From: Gnetum montanum
Lineage: Eukaryota; Streptophyta; Gnetopsida; Gnetales; Gnetaceae
Length of the DNA: 64,000 nucleotides
Assembly (NCBI GenBank): GCA_015680685.1
Contig: MNCI01003445.1
Coordinates: forward strand, 361,637 to 425,636
Direction: 5' to 3'
The translations under genes were made by a program, and so were the position numbers. Under the pieces are notes generated by a model. The model was given only the letters and a program-made list of their open reading frames with translations. It searched no databases and was not told where the DNA came from. Shown here one piece after another: positions 48,701 to 55,870 of the stretch. Position 1 is the stretch's first letter. The number at the start of each line of letters is the position of its first letter.

Positions 48701-51700
48701 AGTTCCATAGAATTGTTGTTAGACTTGTGATTCTTTATGGTGCAGAATGCTAGCTTATATAAAGAAAAACATTAGGCACAATGCATGCATGTGGTAGAGA
48801 TGCCTATGCTGAGGTGGATGTTGGGTGTGATTAGGAAAGATTGAATTAACTGCTCTTTTATTAGAAGATATTTGGGAGTAGTTCCCATAGATGAGAAGAT
48901 TAAGGAGACTCATCTTAGGTGGTTTGGTCATGTATTAAGAAGGTCAGAGAATGCTCCTATTAGAAGCAGTTGGTTCATTAAAGTTGAAGGAAACCAACAA
49001 AGAGGTAGACCAAAATATACTTGGTTTGCTTGCATAAAGAAAGATACCCAAGATTTGCGTATTAATGCTATTTTGGCTTTTAATAGAAGTGAATGATGTA
49101 AGCAGTTGGTTCATTAAAGTTGAAGGAAACCAACAAAGAAGTAGACCAAACTATACTTGGTTTGCTTGCATAAAGAAAGATACCCAAGATTTGCGTATTA
49201 ATGCTATTTTGGCTTTTAATAGAAGCGAATGATGTAAGTAGTTGGTTCATTAAAGTTGAAGGAAACCAACAAAGAAGTAGACCAAAATATACTTGGTTTG
49301 CTTGCATAAAGAAAGATACCCAAGATTTGTGTATTAATGCTATTTTGGCTTTTAATAGAAGCAAATGATGTAAAAGGACTCGTATAGCTGGACCCATGTA
49401 GTTGGGATAAGGCTAGGATGATGATGTGGAAGGTAAATTTTGCATTATGTTGCTTTACGTTAATTATATGTTTATTGTTGGTAATGATATCATAGAGATA
49501 AAATGTTTAAAGTTAGTAATGGGAAATAGATTTGCAGTGAAAGACTTAGTAAGGAAAACTCTTCGTATAAAAATTGGAAGGCATAAAAAGAGCAGATTAC
49601 TGTGATCAATTCAAGAAGAATACATTTATAAAGTACTGGACATGGCTTGGTGTGTTTTATGTAAATGTGGTTAGCGTTGCCCCTCATTCCAAGTTAATTA
49701 AAAATGACTATCCAAAAACTTCATTGGAAATGGCATGAATGGAAACTATACTATATAAGTTTGTTGTTGGTTTAATAATGCATACTATAGTATACATGTG
49801 TTGATGTTGCAAGTAGATTTATGAGTAACCCAGTTTGGATACATTGGACTGTAGTGAAATGGATTTTACATTATTTGAAAGAGACTCAACCATACAGGCT
49901 ACAATTTGGAGGAGTAGATCTACAGTTGATAAGCTTTGTTAATGCAAGTTTTGTTGCTAATTTGGACAGTTGATTACTTACTATAAGTTGTACATTTATC
50001 TTTGGTGAAGGTGCTGGTAACGGATTGTCAAGGTTAAAGTCATTGATCACCTTATCCACCATAGAGATTATGTAGCATTATCAGAAACTTTTAAAGAAAT
50101 GTTGTGGTTTCATAGTTTTCTAACTCTTTGGGTATTATTGAACAAAGGAATTACCATGTGTTTGTTGATAGCCAAAGTGCAATCTTTCTATCTAAAAATC
50201 TAGCTTATCATTTAAGGACAAACACATAGATATAAAGTATCATTTTATCAAACGTATCATAGAAGAAGGATTTATAAATGTACAAAACATACTATGAATG
50301 ATGTTACTGACATCCTAATGAAGACCATGACAAGATAAAAACAAGTTTTCTGTGGGAAGCAACTTAGATGGGTAGAAAGGCGAAGTTAAATGAAATTGGA
50401 AAGCAGTGCAACTCTTGTTCTTGAAGACAGACCAAATTTGTCTTCATGAGGAACGTACTTTTGTTTAAAGGTTATGGCTTTTGTAATACTTAAAGTCATG
50501 TTTGTAATGCCAACTTTATGTTATAAAGTGGAATTTAGAGGTTCCAAATGAAAATGAAAAAGTAAATTTGGAAAGTTCTAGAGGAATGTAGAAACCCTGA
50601 TAAGCAGCTATAGAGGGTGATTGGTTGTATATGTTTGATGTAATTGTTGGGGCTTGGATGCATGTTGTACTTGAAGATTGGTTTGCCTAGGTTTGCTTTA
50701 ATACCACTGCTATGCAGTGCTTTTATATGGCTCTTCCCTTTGCTGTTTTCCATGTAAATCCTAGTGTGTTCCATGTTTTTCTTTTTGTTTTCTGTTCAGT
50801 GTTATTTTTTAATGATATTTTACAAGAACGTCGACTCAAGACCAAAAAGATTTTCTCCCAGTTCATGCTTATTTATTCCAGCTATTTTGTGGAATGGTAA
50901 AGCTTCCTTTGAACTTCCACATTATGCCTAAGATCCTTCTCATTTCCCAGAGTAATAGGTGATGGCGTGAAATTAGTTGAGTGCGACAAGATGGTCCACC
51001 CAGATCCACTTTTGTTTCAATTGCAACATACCTTTTCACCAGTGTAATGTCTTCCGTCATATCGTTCATCTGTCCAATACCTTCATTACAATCATTTTGT
51101 TGCTGTGAAGGCCGAGATTAGTGATAGATTAGTGACCCTGAGAATCGATATCTCATTATCTCGTTACAGCAAGTGGAGACCTCTGTTGTTCATGCAAGTG
51201 TACAAAGGTAGCAACACCTATCCTGACGGAACTAGGGGATGGTGCAGTGCATGGAGTGACCCTGCATTTTGTGTTGGAAAAATAGGCTACATAAGGGTAG
51301 AAAATAGAACTCAATCAATTAATAAGGTCACAGTGAACCTTATAAAATGTTTTATGCTTGATATGTTGAAGTATTTTTATCATCATCCTAGCAGCTATAT
51401 GAATTCTTTTCCTCCGTTCACTTCTATTAAGATTCAATTAAGCATTAATGCTGAAGTCTTATCCCTTTCATTGTTGTTGGAACTTTTTTATGAAAAAAGA
51501 AATTTAAACAAGTAAATGAAGGGACATGCCCTTCCAAAATCAAATTTATAAGTATTTAATGGGCGGATGGAATGAATTATGGCCCAAATACTCATTAAAA
51601 CTTATGACCTTTTACATTTCTTTGCCAAATAATGTTTGCACCATATTATGTAACTTGCCCCTATGAAATCCTACGAGGAGGAGGCCTCATGTTATTTGTA

Positions 51701-53805
51701 TGACAATGAGGAGAAGGTGAAAGAGTTTAGATGATTTGAATTTGATGCTGGAATGAAGAATGCTCTTGGACTTTCATTACTCAATTAATTACGCTCATAA
51801 TCTACTTACATTCACCCACAATTATTCTCATGATTTTCTGACTACCATCATTATCAGAAACTCATAATTAATGTACAAACCTTCATGTCCCCAACTGATT
51901 CTCAACATTTTGGTGGAGAGATTCAGTATTTTGGTAGGGTGATTCAACATTTAGCTAGGTTGATTGGACAGTCAGGTGTGGTTAGACTGTATAACCCTGG
52001 GATGAATTCACATTCTGATGTTGCGACTGAGTGCTCTGATGGGAGTCTGAAGAAGGAACTGAGGGATTATCCTTGCATTGACTAACCTGTGCTGATCTGC
52101 TCTGTTGGATTTTGTTTTTCAGGACACTGACCTTCTGCTGTGCTGGAGCCAGTGTTTGGGCCTTGCCAGTAGCAGTGTTTTGTATGGCTGGGACCGGGTT
52201 CTCCACAAAATCCACATTCGTTGCTTTGTTGTGTTAACTCCCCAGTGGCTTGTTTCCTTGTCATAATAATCTTTCAAACGATGCTGAAGTTTCCTCCAAT
52301 GGGAGCACATCTTAGGGCCAGGCAGAGAGTCTCCATCCTTGTGCCCAATCTTATCACACTTGGCACATTGGCTTGCAAATTCTCATAGTAAGACCATAGG
52401 GTTAAGAGAACCCCATTTGCTTTTGAAAGAAACCTGCAACCTCGGCAATTTGGGCTGACTGTTCAGGAGCCAGGTGATTTGATGATGATTTTTTGACAAT
52501 GAATCACATTGTGAGACACTAGGTCGAAGAGAATTGTATTTTTAAAATAATTCTTGTAAGTATGAATTCTTTCAGTAAACCCACCAAATTAATCTAGCAA
52601 GAAAGGTTATTTGGGAATAGAGCAGATATTCATTGTATTGAGCAATGACTTCAAATGCACATCCCAACACCGCACAGCCGACTAGATAAAATCTTCAATT
52701 ATGTTAACTAAGCAAGCAAATTAGCAACGATTTTATTCAAAACCTAAGACACAGCATGAATGGCACATGGCAGTCATGCAGCATGAGATGACACTGATGC
52801 GACATGACATGACCGTCATACAATCGTGTACTTAACCTTGTAACTGATCTGCCTATGTTGAAGGCCAGCGTGTTGCACCAAACTTCTCCTACCACTCAAA
52901 TTGATCTACCTAGGTAGAATTTTAGGTAATTCATTTTTGAAAACATTTTTATATTCACAAGAAATTGCGATATCATTTAATGTCCAATTCTATGTTGAAT
53001 GTTCTCTAATTAATTGACCACTTACTTTACTTCTGTAAATGATTATTTGCTAATTCAATGAGCCCACAGTTTTGAGTTTTTCATTGAACTCCAATCTAAG
53101 AGAAATAAAACAATTAGTGGCATCGTAGGTTAATGAAATTGATACCGCTTTACCTTTTAGTTAAGCTTTACCTTTTTCTAAAATTTATGTTAAAAAATAA
53201 TTCATGATACTTTATTCTTGCCCTTGCCTGGTATTTTTCTTATTGGTAAATATTGGTTCAAGACTTTCACTTAAATAATCGTTAATGAGATGTAACCATG
53301 ACAATAATTGTATCAGTTTATGTGCTGCGTTAATAATGGACATGTATCCTGACATTTTATGAAGCATAATTAATGATTCCAAGCCTTTGTTATGTCTACA
53401 TGCTTGCATTGCATGTAAGATGTACTTTTCAATTTCATTTATCTTTGATATTTTATTTTTGCGTTCTTGTAGGTTGAGGACTTGGAATCATTGACCGAGG
53501 GAAATTATGAAACAGAAATATTTCATTTTCTAGAGGCATACAGGCAAGGAAAAGCTGTGAAGAAGGAAGTGCAGGGGCCGTCATTTCGTGGTTTTCTTCA
53601 ATATTTGATGAGCATGCGCACCTTGTATACTCTTGCTTTTGTCATAGTGATTATTGCCATTCTCCTCTTGATGTTTGGCTCAGAAAGTAGGGGAGAATCA
53701 AATACATCCAGTTTTACCGAGCGCAAATATTCTGAACAGAGACTTTTAGATAATGAGAGCGATCACACTGAAAATAGAGAAGTATCGCATAACAAGGTGG
53801 AATAA
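24528..53805 (+). CDS. PDIL5-2: Protein disulfide isomerase-like 5-2 (transmembrane PDI), five exons
   Basis: An ER thiol-disulfide oxidoreductase that would form or rearrange disulfides in secretory proteins. Exons 24528-24791, 25253-25356, 25694-26064, 26238-26542 and 53473-53805 join in frame to 458 residues, close to the roughly 440 of Arabidopsis PDIL5-2. A signal peptide covers about residues 1-26. The thioredoxin a-domain holds WCGHCK at 78-83, and its cis-proline is in GGYPTL (Pro126). Redox-inactive b-type domains follow (about 150-350, with YGPFEG and DLVFAYVG). A membrane helix at about 399-416 and an acidic tail follow. All introns are GT-AG; phases are 0, 2, 1 and 0. Intron 4 is 26.9 kb of nested transposons. 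The ORF has no stops or frameshifts, unlike everything around it. Confidence 0.93.
25253..25356 (+). CDS. PDIL5-2: PDIL5-2 exon 2
   Basis: Residues 89-122 plus two bases of codon 123: thioredoxin helix and strand, [14 protein letters not shown] then [16 protein letters not shown]. Acceptor ttcattcag, donor gg|gtatgt. Confidence 0.9.
25694..26064 (+). CDS. PDIL5-2: PDIL5-2 exon 3
   Basis: Residues 123-246: completes the a-domain ([12 protein letters not shown]) and starts the b-type region ([12 protein letters not shown], then [14 protein letters not shown]). Acceptor ctaatgcag; donor gaag|gttaac. Confidence 0.9.
26065..26237 (+). other. PDIL5-2: PDIL5-2 intron 3
   Basis: A 173-bp GT-AG intron. 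Introns 1 (24792-25252) and 2 (25357-25693) are similarly small, in contrast to intron 4. Confidence 0.85.
26238..26542 (+). CDS. PDIL5-2: PDIL5-2 exon 4
   Basis: Residues to 348: b'-like domain with [38 protein letters not shown] and [15 protein letters not shown]. The donor gtaagt at 26543 is a strong consensus. Missing this splice would give a short readthrough tail ending at 26632 and lose the membrane anchor. Confidence 0.9.
26543..28450 (+). other. Proximal intron 4, no element recognised
   Basis: AT-rich sequence without coding similarity I can name. The open frames here are short and overlapping. Confidence 0.4.
28500..29760 (-). pseudogene. Decayed gene with a J-domain-like C-terminus
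   Basis: Minus-strand translation reads a Ser/Pro-rich region (about 29760-29400), a helical basic region (29348-29067), a Pro/Gln/Ser-rich linker with [16 protein letters not shown], then [13 protein letters not shown] and [16 protein letters not shown] (about 28730-28640). The last part has the order of J-domain helix II, the HPD motif and helix III, so it once resembled an Hsp70 co-chaperone J domain. Stops and at least one frame change make it non-functional. I cannot name the parent family. It could be a captured or retrocopied host gene, or a transposon protein. Confidence 0.45.
29777..30081 (+). repeat. 36-bp minisatellite, 8.5 copies
   Basis: Eight 36-bp units starting gtggagagggggaagacc and a partial ninth appear identical to one another. 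Because 36 is divisible by three, several frames stay open through it (on the minus strand, 12-residue repeats such as [12 protein letters not shown]). It abuts the Ser/Pro-rich end of the J-domain-like pseudogene. Confidence 0.95.
30082..31740 (+). other. Intron 4 sequence with a dispersed direct repeat
   Basis: No coding similarity recognised. A segment at about 31010-31165 (ttcatccttgatcc... to gagaaactaatggttgt) recurs with substitutions at about 31530-31675. Confidence 0.5.
31740..33240 (-). other. Low-stop sequence of unknown nature
   Basis: Several minus-strand frames here are longer than in neighbouring AT-rich DNA (32576-32229 has 115 codons; 32287-32069 and 32938-32672 are also open). 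The few stops are mostly TAG or TGA. No motif is recognised. This may be another decayed ORF or chance. Confidence 0.25.
33329..33738 (+). repeat. Copia D 5' LTR (approximate start)
   Basis: It aligns with 50407-50829 through caactcttrtt, ataaagtggaat and gaagattggtttgcc to tacaagaac. The primer-binding site follows directly. Confidence 0.65.
33739..33749 (+). other. Primer-binding site of Copia D (tRNA-iMet)
   Basis: tggtatcaaag differs by one transition from the standard Copia sequence tggtatcagag. Confidence 0.75.
33760..34782 (+). pseudogene. Copia D gag start and integrase remnant
   Basis: A short gag N-terminus is followed by integrase core pieces: [56 protein letters not shown], and CIFVGYGSN with VIISKDVIF. 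The DNG-to-NGVAER segment appears in two partly overlapping versions (about 33960-34060 and 34085-34160), which suggests recombination between copies. The frame is cut by Gypsy C at 34787. Confidence 0.65.
34783..34787 (+). repeat. Target-site duplication of Gypsy C, left copy
   Basis: aaaca, identical to 47748-47752 directly after the right LTR. Confidence 0.85.
34788..35581 (+). repeat. Gypsy C 5' LTR
   Basis: Starts TGATGAAC and ends CTCATCA; aligns throughout with 46966-47747. U3 has GATATC-type sites (acgatatcgtag near 34813). Confidence 0.9.
35582..35600 (+). other. Primer-binding site of Gypsy C (tRNA-Asp type)
   Basis: tagcattgttgccagcaa matches the tRNA-Asp(GTC) complement at 11 of 18 positions. 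Six of the seven mismatches are transitions. Confidence 0.5.
35899..36591 (+). pseudogene. Gypsy C gag, N-terminal part
   Basis: The frame starts [15 protein letters not shown] and passes through an arginine-rich, acidic-basic region ([20 protein letters not shown]) to the hAT insertion. Stops sit at Gln/Arg/Trp-type positions. It continues at 37589. Confidence 0.6.
36592..37588. mobile_element. Non-autonomous hAT-type DNA transposon
   Basis: A 997-bp AT-rich insertion in gag. Ends are inverted: CAGTGGTTAAAAAG on the left against the complement of TAATCACCG on the right (two transitions in the first nine bases), and internal sequence near both ends reads gccaacttt or its complement. Flanks are actactac (36584-36591) and gctactac (37589-37596), an 8-bp duplication with one transition, as hAT elements make. 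No transposase is recognised. Gag reads on across the two flanks. Confidence 0.7.
37589..39300 (+). pseudogene. Gypsy C gag, central and C-terminal part
   Basis: Contains [20 protein letters not shown], then [21 protein letters not shown], a charged coiled stretch (38281-38589) and a Tyr/Gln/Pro/His-rich C-terminus (38700-39000, [12 protein letters not shown]). It is collinear with element A gag. The frame is broken by stops. Confidence 0.65.
39509..42960 (+). pseudogene. Gypsy C pol: protease, RT, RNase H, integrase
   Basis: The protease end (39509-39754) has [16 protein letters not shown] and [22 protein letters not shown] (about 40330-41100) has [20 protein letters not shown], then [24 protein letters not shown] and [10 protein letters not shown], where the YxDD-type motif reads FMHD. 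Then come [18 protein letters not shown] and an RNase H core ([26 protein letters not shown]). Integrase (about 41868-42960) has the zinc-binding region [11 protein letters not shown]...[12 protein letters not shown] and a DDE start [18 protein letters not shown]. There are many stops; no product is possible. Confidence 0.8.
42961..43983 (+). other. Gypsy C linker between pol and ORF2
   Basis: A purine-rich sequence (gcggggagat) is followed by a T-rich, non-coding stretch of about 1 kb leading to the ORF2 start. It is shared with element A (minus 17085-16600). It could hold a promoter or splice acceptor for a separate ORF2 transcript. Confidence 0.5.
43984..46741 (+). pseudogene. Gypsy C ORF2 (post-pol protein with coiled coil)
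   Basis: Starts [11 protein letters not shown]; the basic Gly/Arg/Gln-rich N-terminus has [13 protein letters not shown] conserved globular-looking block follows ([29 protein letters not shown]; frame shifts occur). A long charged, heptad-like C-terminal half follows (45809-46529), with [20 protein letters not shown] and [12 protein letters not shown], ending [13 protein letters not shown]. The frame ends near 46741, about 225 bp before the LTR. Length is about 900 codons. It is the homologue of element A ORF2. Position suggests an env-like or accessory ORF; the function is unknown. Confidence 0.65.
46952..46965 (+). other. Polypurine tract of Gypsy C
   Basis: gttgtgagggta directly precedes the 3' LTR and matches element A's tract. 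Confidence 0.7.
46966..47747 (+). repeat. Gypsy C 3' LTR
   Basis: Counterpart of 34788-35581. GATATC/GATATT-type sites recur at about 47005-47050, and the TATA-like cctataaatac is at about 47074. Followed by the aaaca target duplication (47748-47752). Confidence 0.9.
47753..48383 (+). pseudogene. Copia D reverse transcriptase, first part
   Basis: Copia RT blocks: [50 protein letters not shown] and [11 protein letters not shown], with [17 protein letters not shown] at the end. Interrupted by the RTE fragment. Several stops and frame changes. Confidence 0.7.
48392..48461. repeat. Perfect 31-bp inverted repeat at the RTE 5' end
   Basis: 48392-48422 is the exact reverse complement of 48431-48461, with an 8-nt spacer (agagaaag). 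The right arm is RTE coding sequence (LESKGLRIS), so the left arm is an inverted copy of it. Confidence 0.97.
48966..49373 (+). repeat. 136-bp tandem triplication in the RTE fragment
   Basis: Units 48966-49101, 49102-49237 and 49238-49373 are nearly identical and cover the last codons of the RT frame and its stop. Confidence 0.95.
49431..50406 (+). pseudogene. Copia D RT end and RNase H
   Basis: Copia blocks: [20 protein letters not shown] (the catalytic YVDD reads YVNY), [20 protein letters not shown], then RNase H parts with [16 protein letters not shown]. The frame reads to the LTR near 50390. Inactive. Confidence 0.7.
50407..50829 (+). repeat. Copia D 3' LTR (approximate start)
   Basis: Aligned with 33329-33738, ending gatattttacaagaac. 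Confidence 0.65.
50830..51980 (+). other. Distal intron 4, no element recognised
   Basis: AT-rich with isolated open frames. The frame 51105-51515 has no splice-supported link to the gene and no motif I recognise. Confidence 0.4.
51980..52640 (-). pseudogene. Zinc-knuckle gene remnant
   Basis: Minus-strand translation across frames gives [13 protein letters not shown] (a CX2CX4H start), a basic segment [20 protein letters not shown], then [17 protein letters not shown], a second Cys/His cluster, and a Gln/Ser-rich tail. It looks like a nucleic-acid-binding gag-like or host zinc-knuckle protein, decayed by frameshifts. The parent family is not recognised. Confidence 0.4.
52641..53472 (+). other. 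Intron 4 end before exon 5
   Basis: AT-rich sequence ending in a T-rich tract and acceptor ttcttgtag. No feature recognised. Confidence 0.4.
53473..53805 (+). CDS. PDIL5-2: PDIL5-2 exon 5 (membrane anchor)
   Basis: Residues 349-458 and the stop (TAA 53803-53805). It begins [19 protein letters not shown], then [20 protein letters not shown], a family-conserved block. The membrane helix [19 protein letters not shown] follows, with a polar tail facing the cytosol. The frame agrees with exon 4 (phase 0). Confidence 0.92.
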   Translation, partial: VEDLESLTEGNYETEIFHFLEAYRQGKAVKKEVQGPSFRGFLQYLMSMRTLYTLAFVIVIIAILLLMFGSESRGESNTSSFTERKYSEQRLLDNESDHTENREVSHNKVE

Positions 53806-55387
53806 CATAGATGCTGAGGATGAACCTAAGGGTTTGGAAGCAAAATAGAATAATCGATAACCACCATACCAAATGCAAGTACGTCAAGTTTTATTGCATG
53901 TAAATGCATTGTAGTGACTGGCCTTGTGTACAGCCTTTTCTGACTTGGGTGAAATTTGATTTATTGATCAAATATAGGAACTGCCTAAAGGAGGCTTCAT
54001 TAAAAACACTCTATTTTATTCGGTGTAAGTTTTTTGGTTGAATTTAAATAATTTTGAACATCTGCATGGAGTGTTGCTTTTCGGAAATTTGCTGATATGG
54101 CATCGTTTAGAGAAATTGACTGTGAACCTACTATTATCTGGGTTCTTTAATAATGCTTGTCAGGGTTATCAGTGCTGTTTTTTTTTTTTAAATTTGTTGG
54201 CTAGACAACCAAACAGGATCTCAGCCTGTTTTGAACCTTTTCATGCACAAATTTTTGAAAGTACGAATAGCCATTTGTACTTAGGATCTACACTTTCGAA
54301 GAAATATCAACGGGAGAGTTCACTGTCAAGAATATATCTTTTTAAGAACCGACTTTAAAGTGAAGAGCTAGTAGATGTTTAATAATAGAGATGCATAAGG
54401 GATATACGAATCCTTGACATATCCAGAAAAATGTGGGAATTAAAGTAAATATAAAGACATAAAGCATTCCTGGATGACATCTCTCCACCTGCCTACTGTT
54501 TGACTGAAGCAGTAGCTTGTATGAAAAGAAGGCTCAGAATGAGTCATCAACCAAACTTGTAAAAAAGGGATAATCATAATGTTCATCCAGTCAAGTTGGG
54601 TTCTAGGAGGGGTCCTAGGTGGATGAAGAAAGCTTAACTTCTTTTCAAGTAACTGAACCAAGGTTAGAAGCCATGGTATATAACTTAAAAAGTGAATACA
54701 TTAAGATGCCCCCTCCAAACAGTGACAGCAGAATTTTTTAAAGAAAAAAACAAGAAAGGAAAAGGAAAAAACAAGAAAGGAAAATTAAATCATAGAATTT
54801 AACATTAGGTTGAATAAAATACATACAAGGCAAATAAGGTAATTACTTCCAAAAGCAGTTGAAACCAACTCTTACCAAGTTTATCTACACTTACTTTTGA
54901 TTAAGATAATTCTCATTCCACGTTGGTTTATGAATGAGATCTTATCCACTTATAGGAAGAAGCTACTATACAGATTGGACCTCGACTTCTATTCACCTAA
55001 TAACCATTTCCAAGAAGATATACTTGGCTGTATGAAGAAGGTTTTTTACTAATATTTTTTTAAAGATTACACTAAGTTAAGATATTAAAGATGAAACAAG
55101 GAACATGATTAAAGATTTATTACATAATTATTCAATTTTAATCAATGGTATTATTTGGTATTGAACTTGGGTCTTTAAAATAATAATAAACTTTATGAAC
55201 CACAAGGCTAAAAGGATGGTTGCTTGGTTGATTTGAAATGAAATAAAATATTAAAATTATTACTATCTACACCTATTCTATAGCTTGATTTGTAGCTTTT
55301 AAAAGCTCTATTTTTCTAATCTATCTGTTAAATCCCTTTTACATATAGATAAAGATTTGTAGGTCTAAATAAAGTTTTGCCTACACC
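53806..55387 (+). other. PDIL5-2 3' UTR and downstream sequence
   Basis: No canonical AATAAA close to the stop. A run of T at about 54178-54190 and a purine-rich tandem (aaaaaacaagaaagga twice, about 54740-54785) are present. No gene recognised; the + frame 54038-54358 has no motif. Confidence 0.4.
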
Positions 55388-55650
55388 TAGGGGTATAGCA
55401 TAGTGGTCAAGATGCCTTTTGGTAGGGAGGTTTGGGTATAGCATAGTGGTCAAGATGCCTTTTGGTAGGGAGGTTGTTAGGTCTACCTAGGCCATACCCC
55501 TAGGCTAGGAACATAGCAGGTGTAAAGGAGGTGTTGGTATTAGGCTTTGAACCCAACACCTATGAGTACAAATTTGTGCAAGTAAACCAACTTGCCAATG
55601 ACTTGTGCTTGAGAGGCTTGATAATTTTAAAAGCCTAAAGGGACCTTATT
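55388..55650 (+). mobile_element. tRNA-derived SINE-like repeat with duplicated A box
   Basis: ggtatagcatagtggtcaag is a good pol III A-box match. The 44-bp head occurs twice in tandem (from about 55391 and 55434). Downstream parts include accataccccta and a minus-strand B-box-like gggttcaaagcc near 55550. Confidence 0.5.
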
Positions 55651-55711
55651 GATGCCATGCATTCAAATTATGCATATTTATTGCCATTTAATTTCAATGA
55701 ATCTTTCAATA

Positions 55712-55870
55712 TGTGCTATAGTGGTCAAAATAGTTACCTTAACCACCTCTTGGTGGGAAGGTTGTAGGTTCAATTCCTACCTTGGGCATGGTAGCAATGG
55801 AATAACCTTGTGAAGAGACTTGTTTAGTGGTCACATCTACCTTGCTGTGATGAAACAGTTATGCTACCAA
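55712..55870 (+). mobile_element. tRNA-derived SINE (family 2)
   Basis: An A-box-like tatagtggtcaaaatag (55717) and B box ggttcaattcc (55767-55777) lie 50 bp apart, as in a tRNA promoter. The head resembles the repeat at 55388. No functional tRNA cloverleaf is evident. Confidence 0.6.

Larger units (their letters stand above)
48384..49430 (+). mobile_element. RTE-type LINE 3' fragment
   Basis: Inserted into Copia D RT. RT C-terminal blocks of plant RTE elements: [12 protein letters not shown] and [10 protein letters not shown], then [37 protein letters not shown] and LYGAEC, then [19 protein letters not shown] and GRPKYTWF (48872-49096). The 3' end cccatgtagttgggataaggc followed by atgatgatg is the typical RTE terminus. 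5'-truncated, with an inverted 5' end and a triplicated segment. Confidence 0.75.
33329..50829 (+). mobile_element. Copia element D (interrupted by Gypsy C and an RTE fragment)
   Basis: Ty1/Copia LTR retrotransposon with LTRs of about 410-425 bp, a tRNA-iMet primer-binding site (tggtatcaaag at 33739) and + strand pol pieces: integrase (about 33930-34780), RT (47753-48383) and late RT/RNase H (about 49430-50390). Removing Gypsy C (34788-47747) and the RTE insertion leaves about 3.5 kb. Most of gag and protease are missing; the gag start ([15 protein letters not shown]) runs almost directly into integrase. LTR edges are approximate and I could not confirm a target duplication. Confidence 0.75.
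26543..53472 (+). other. PDIL5-2: PDIL5-2 intron 4 (26,930 bp)
   Basis: Phase 0 intron with consensus donor gtaagt and acceptor tttgcgttcttgtag. It holds Copia D with nested Gypsy C, hAT and RTE insertions, plus two decayed gene-like remnants. It contains no N. An undetected tiny exon is possible, but exon 4 joins exon 5 without missing conserved sequence. Confidence 0.85.

Noticed and set aside
51105-51515. A 136-codon + strand frame as a possible extra PDIL5-2 exon
   Set aside because: Exon 4 joins exon 5 without missing conserved sequence, and the frame has no family similarity.
55712-55790. A functional tRNA gene
   Set aside because: A and B boxes are present but there is no convincing acceptor stem or anticodon arm pairing; better read as a SINE head.
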